Below, in pieces: positions 62,754 through 64,000 of a DNA stretch of 64,000 bases (position 1 is its first letter; each line of letters begins with the position of its first letter). The notes beneath the pieces are model-generated. The model worked only from the letters and a program-made list of their open reading frames with translations. It did no database searches and was not told the DNA's origin. Made by a program: the position numbers and the translations under genes. The stretch is from Acidimicrobiia bacterium (GTDB taxonomy: Bacteria > Actinomycetota > Acidimicrobiia > Spongiisociales > UBA5794). The stretch lies in NCBI GenBank assembly GCA_026985095.1, contig JALSQW010000008.1, positions 1 through 64,000 of the forward strand. The letters are read 5' to 3'.

Positions 62754-64000
62754 ATGAACCAGCCCAGGACGCTCTTCGACAAGGTGTGGGACGACCACGT
62801 CGTCCATCGCGCCGACGACGAGCCGGACCTGCTGTTCGTCGACCTGCACCTCGTCCACGAGGTCACGTCACCGCAGGCCTTCGAGTCGCTCGCCCTGACG
62901 GGCCGGTCGGTGCGGCGCCCGGATCTGACGCTGGCGACGATCGACCACGGGGTGCCGACCGTCGGTCGCGAGCTCGGCATCCGAGATCCGCTGTCGCGGC
63001 GCCAGATCGAGACCCTGGTCGCCAACTGCCGCCGCCACGGCATCACGCTGTTCGGTCTCGACGATCCCCGCCAGGGCATCGTCCACGTCATCGGTCCCGA
63101 GCAGGGGGTCACCCAGCCGGGGATGACGATCGTCTGCGGCGACTCCCACACCGCCACCCACGGTGCCTTCGGTGCTTTGGCTTTCGGGATCGGCACGTCG
63201 GAGGTGGAGCATGTCCTCGCCACCCAGACGTTGCCTCAGGAACGTCCACGGTCGATGGCGATCGAGGTCGACGGCGCGCTTCCGGTGGGGGTGTCGGCGA
63301 AGGACGTCATCCTGGCGATCATCGCCGAGATCGGTACCGCCGGTGCCACCGGCCACGTCATCGAGTACCGGGGCTCGGCCATCGAGGCGCTGTCGATGGA
63401 GGGGCGCATGACGATCTGCAACATGTCGATCGAGGCCGGCGCCCGGGCCGGGATGGTCGCACCCGACGAGACGACGTTCGCGTACCTGAAGGGTCGCCCG
63501 TTCGCCCCGACCGGCGCCGACTGGGACGAGGCGGTGGCGTCCTGGCGGATGCTGCACACCGATGAGGGCGCGTCGTTCGACACGCGGTTGTCGATCGACG
63601 CCTCGACACTGGAGCCGCACGTGTCGTGGGGAACGAACCCCGGCCAGACGCTGCCGGTGACGGGCACGGTACCGGACCCGGCGACGATCGACGACCCCGC
63701 CGAGCGTGCGCAGGTGGAGCGGGCGCTCGAGTACATGGCGTTGCAGCCGAACACGCCGATCACCGACATCCGCATCGACCGGGTGTTCCTGGGGTCGTGC
63801 ACCAACGCCCGGATCGAGGACCTGCGGGAAGCCGCGCATCTGTTGGAGGGTCGGAGCGTCCACCCCGACGTCCAGGCGATGGTGGTTCCCGGCTCGGGTC
63901 TGGTGAAGCTCCAGGCCGAGGAGGAGGGCTTGCACGAGGTGTTCCTGGCCGCCGGATTCGAGTGGCGCGACGCGGGGTGTTCGATGTGCCTGGGGATGAA
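62754..64000 (+). CDS. leuC: 3-isopropylmalate dehydratase large subunit (3' truncated)
   Basis: LeuC and LeuD isomerise 2- to 3-isopropylmalate in leucine synthesis. The 415 visible residues begin [17 protein letters not shown] and have [30 protein letters not shown] (quoted in part), the substrate and iron-sulfur region, and the three cluster Cys: one in [11 protein letters not shown] and two in CSMCLGM at the right edge. The normal length is about 465, so some 50 residues are cut off. leuD should lie just beyond. ATG 62754 is chosen by family alignment. Confidence 0.95.
   Translation, partial: MNQPRTLFDKVWDDHVVHRADDEPDLLFVDLHLVHEVTSPQAFESLALTGRSVRRPDLTLATIDHGVPTVGRELGIRDPLSRRQIETLVANCRRHGITLFGLDDPRQGIVHVIGPEQGVTQPGMTIVCGDSHTATHGAFGALAFGIGTSEVEHVLATQTLPQERPRSMAIEVDGALPVGVSAKDVILAIIAEIGTAGATGHVIEYRGSAIEALSMEGRMTICNMSIEAGARAGMVAPDETTFAYLKGRPFAPTGADWDEAVASWRMLHTDEGASFDTRLSIDASTLEPHVSWGTNPGQTLPVTGTVPDPATIDDPAERAQVERALEYMALQPNTPITDIRIDRVFLGSCTNARIEDLREAAHLLEGRSVHPDVQAMVVPGSGLVKLQAEEEGLHEVFLAAGFEWRDAGCSMCLGM

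Noticed and set aside
62743..62757. Four-codon mini-frame (Met-Asp-Ala-Arg) overlapping the leuC start as a leader peptide
   Set aside because: It contains no leucine codon and no attenuator hairpin follows it.

Overview
The window reads as a stretch of core chromosome from a high-GC actinobacterium, most likely a lineage outside the Actinomycetes such as an Acidimicrobiia-like organism. That lineage call is inference; it rests on base composition, a CarD protein, DUF3263, DUF2342, DUF4244 and Tad genes, a PimB-type glycosyltransferase and a SigR/RsrA-type pair. About 67 protein genes are packed on both strands with short gaps, frequent 4-base stop/start overlaps and two tRNA-Thr genes. I see no insertion sequence, prophage, CRISPR array, rRNA or replication origin, and no gene-free stretch longer than 300 bases.

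Layout. 1-5.2 kb: the end of a repeat surface protein, small unknown proteins, an LppM-like lipoprotein, a CvpA-type membrane protein with an extra C-terminal domain, an AI-2E family permease and DUF3263. 5.1-13.9 kb: a leftward block cysS-rlmB-tRNA-Thr and, separately, radA-disA-carD-PIN/TRAM-ispD-ispF, with a divergent phosphodiesterase between them. 13.9-21.2 kb: a zinc-ribbon/discoidin-like protein, an MFS permease, and a BMP-type nucleoside ABC importer (lipoprotein, ATPase, two permeases) with a strong hairpin after the lipoprotein gene. 21.3-25 kb: clpC and a divergent polyprenyl diphosphate synthase. 25-36.7 kb: a long leftward run lysS, coaX, panC, DUF2520, a folK-thioesterase fusion, a phosphatase-like gene, folP, ftsH, hpt, tilS and a DUF2342 metalloprotease-like gene. 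36.7-38.4 kb: an ECF sigma factor, its zinc anti-sigma factor, a small Cys/His protein and tRNA-Thr. 38.3-46.8 kb: plsC-like, holB, tmk, topA, a PimB-like mannosyltransferase and a tandem histidine phosphatase. 46.8-52.6 kb: a K+-dependent-type membrane pyrophosphatase next to a two-TrkA plus TrkH potassium uptake cluster. 52.7-60.8 kb: an LCP-family lipoprotein, a DUF1998-type helicase, a compact Tad/Flp pilus cluster and a HAD-IB phosphatase. 60.8-64 kb: an MFS permease, a small secreted membrane protein and the start of leuC.

From memory of Mycobacterium tuberculosis H37Rv, the same genes lie scattered in similar order between about Rv3579c (rlmB-like) and Rv3661 (HAD-IB): cysS, ispF, ispD, carD, radA, disA, clpC1, lysS, coaX, panC, DUF2520, folK, folP, ftsH, hpt, tilS, DUF2342, holB-like, topA, helicase, Tad genes, HAD. 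The window therefore looks like a compacted version of an old actinobacterial gene neighbourhood. What is unusual lies inside genes rather than in an accessory island: a CarD with a 120-residue lysine/alanine-rich repeat tail, a FolK-thioesterase fusion, a double histidine phosphatase with a His-rich linker, a phosphatase-like protein lacking its catalytic Cys and Arg, a CvpA-CAP-like fusion, a DisA with altered catalytic motifs, and an operator-like palindrome in the clpC leader.

Regulation. A recurrent arrangement is visible: a TANNNT hexamer followed by only 6-8 bases and then ATG or GTG. At least eleven operon heads have it, which implies leaderless transcripts are common here; other genes keep clear Shine-Dalgarno sequences. 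I found no convincing previously undescribed multi-gene system. The best leads are the fusions above, the sigma/anti-sigma/small zinc protein trio and the pyrophosphatase-Trk neighbourhood.
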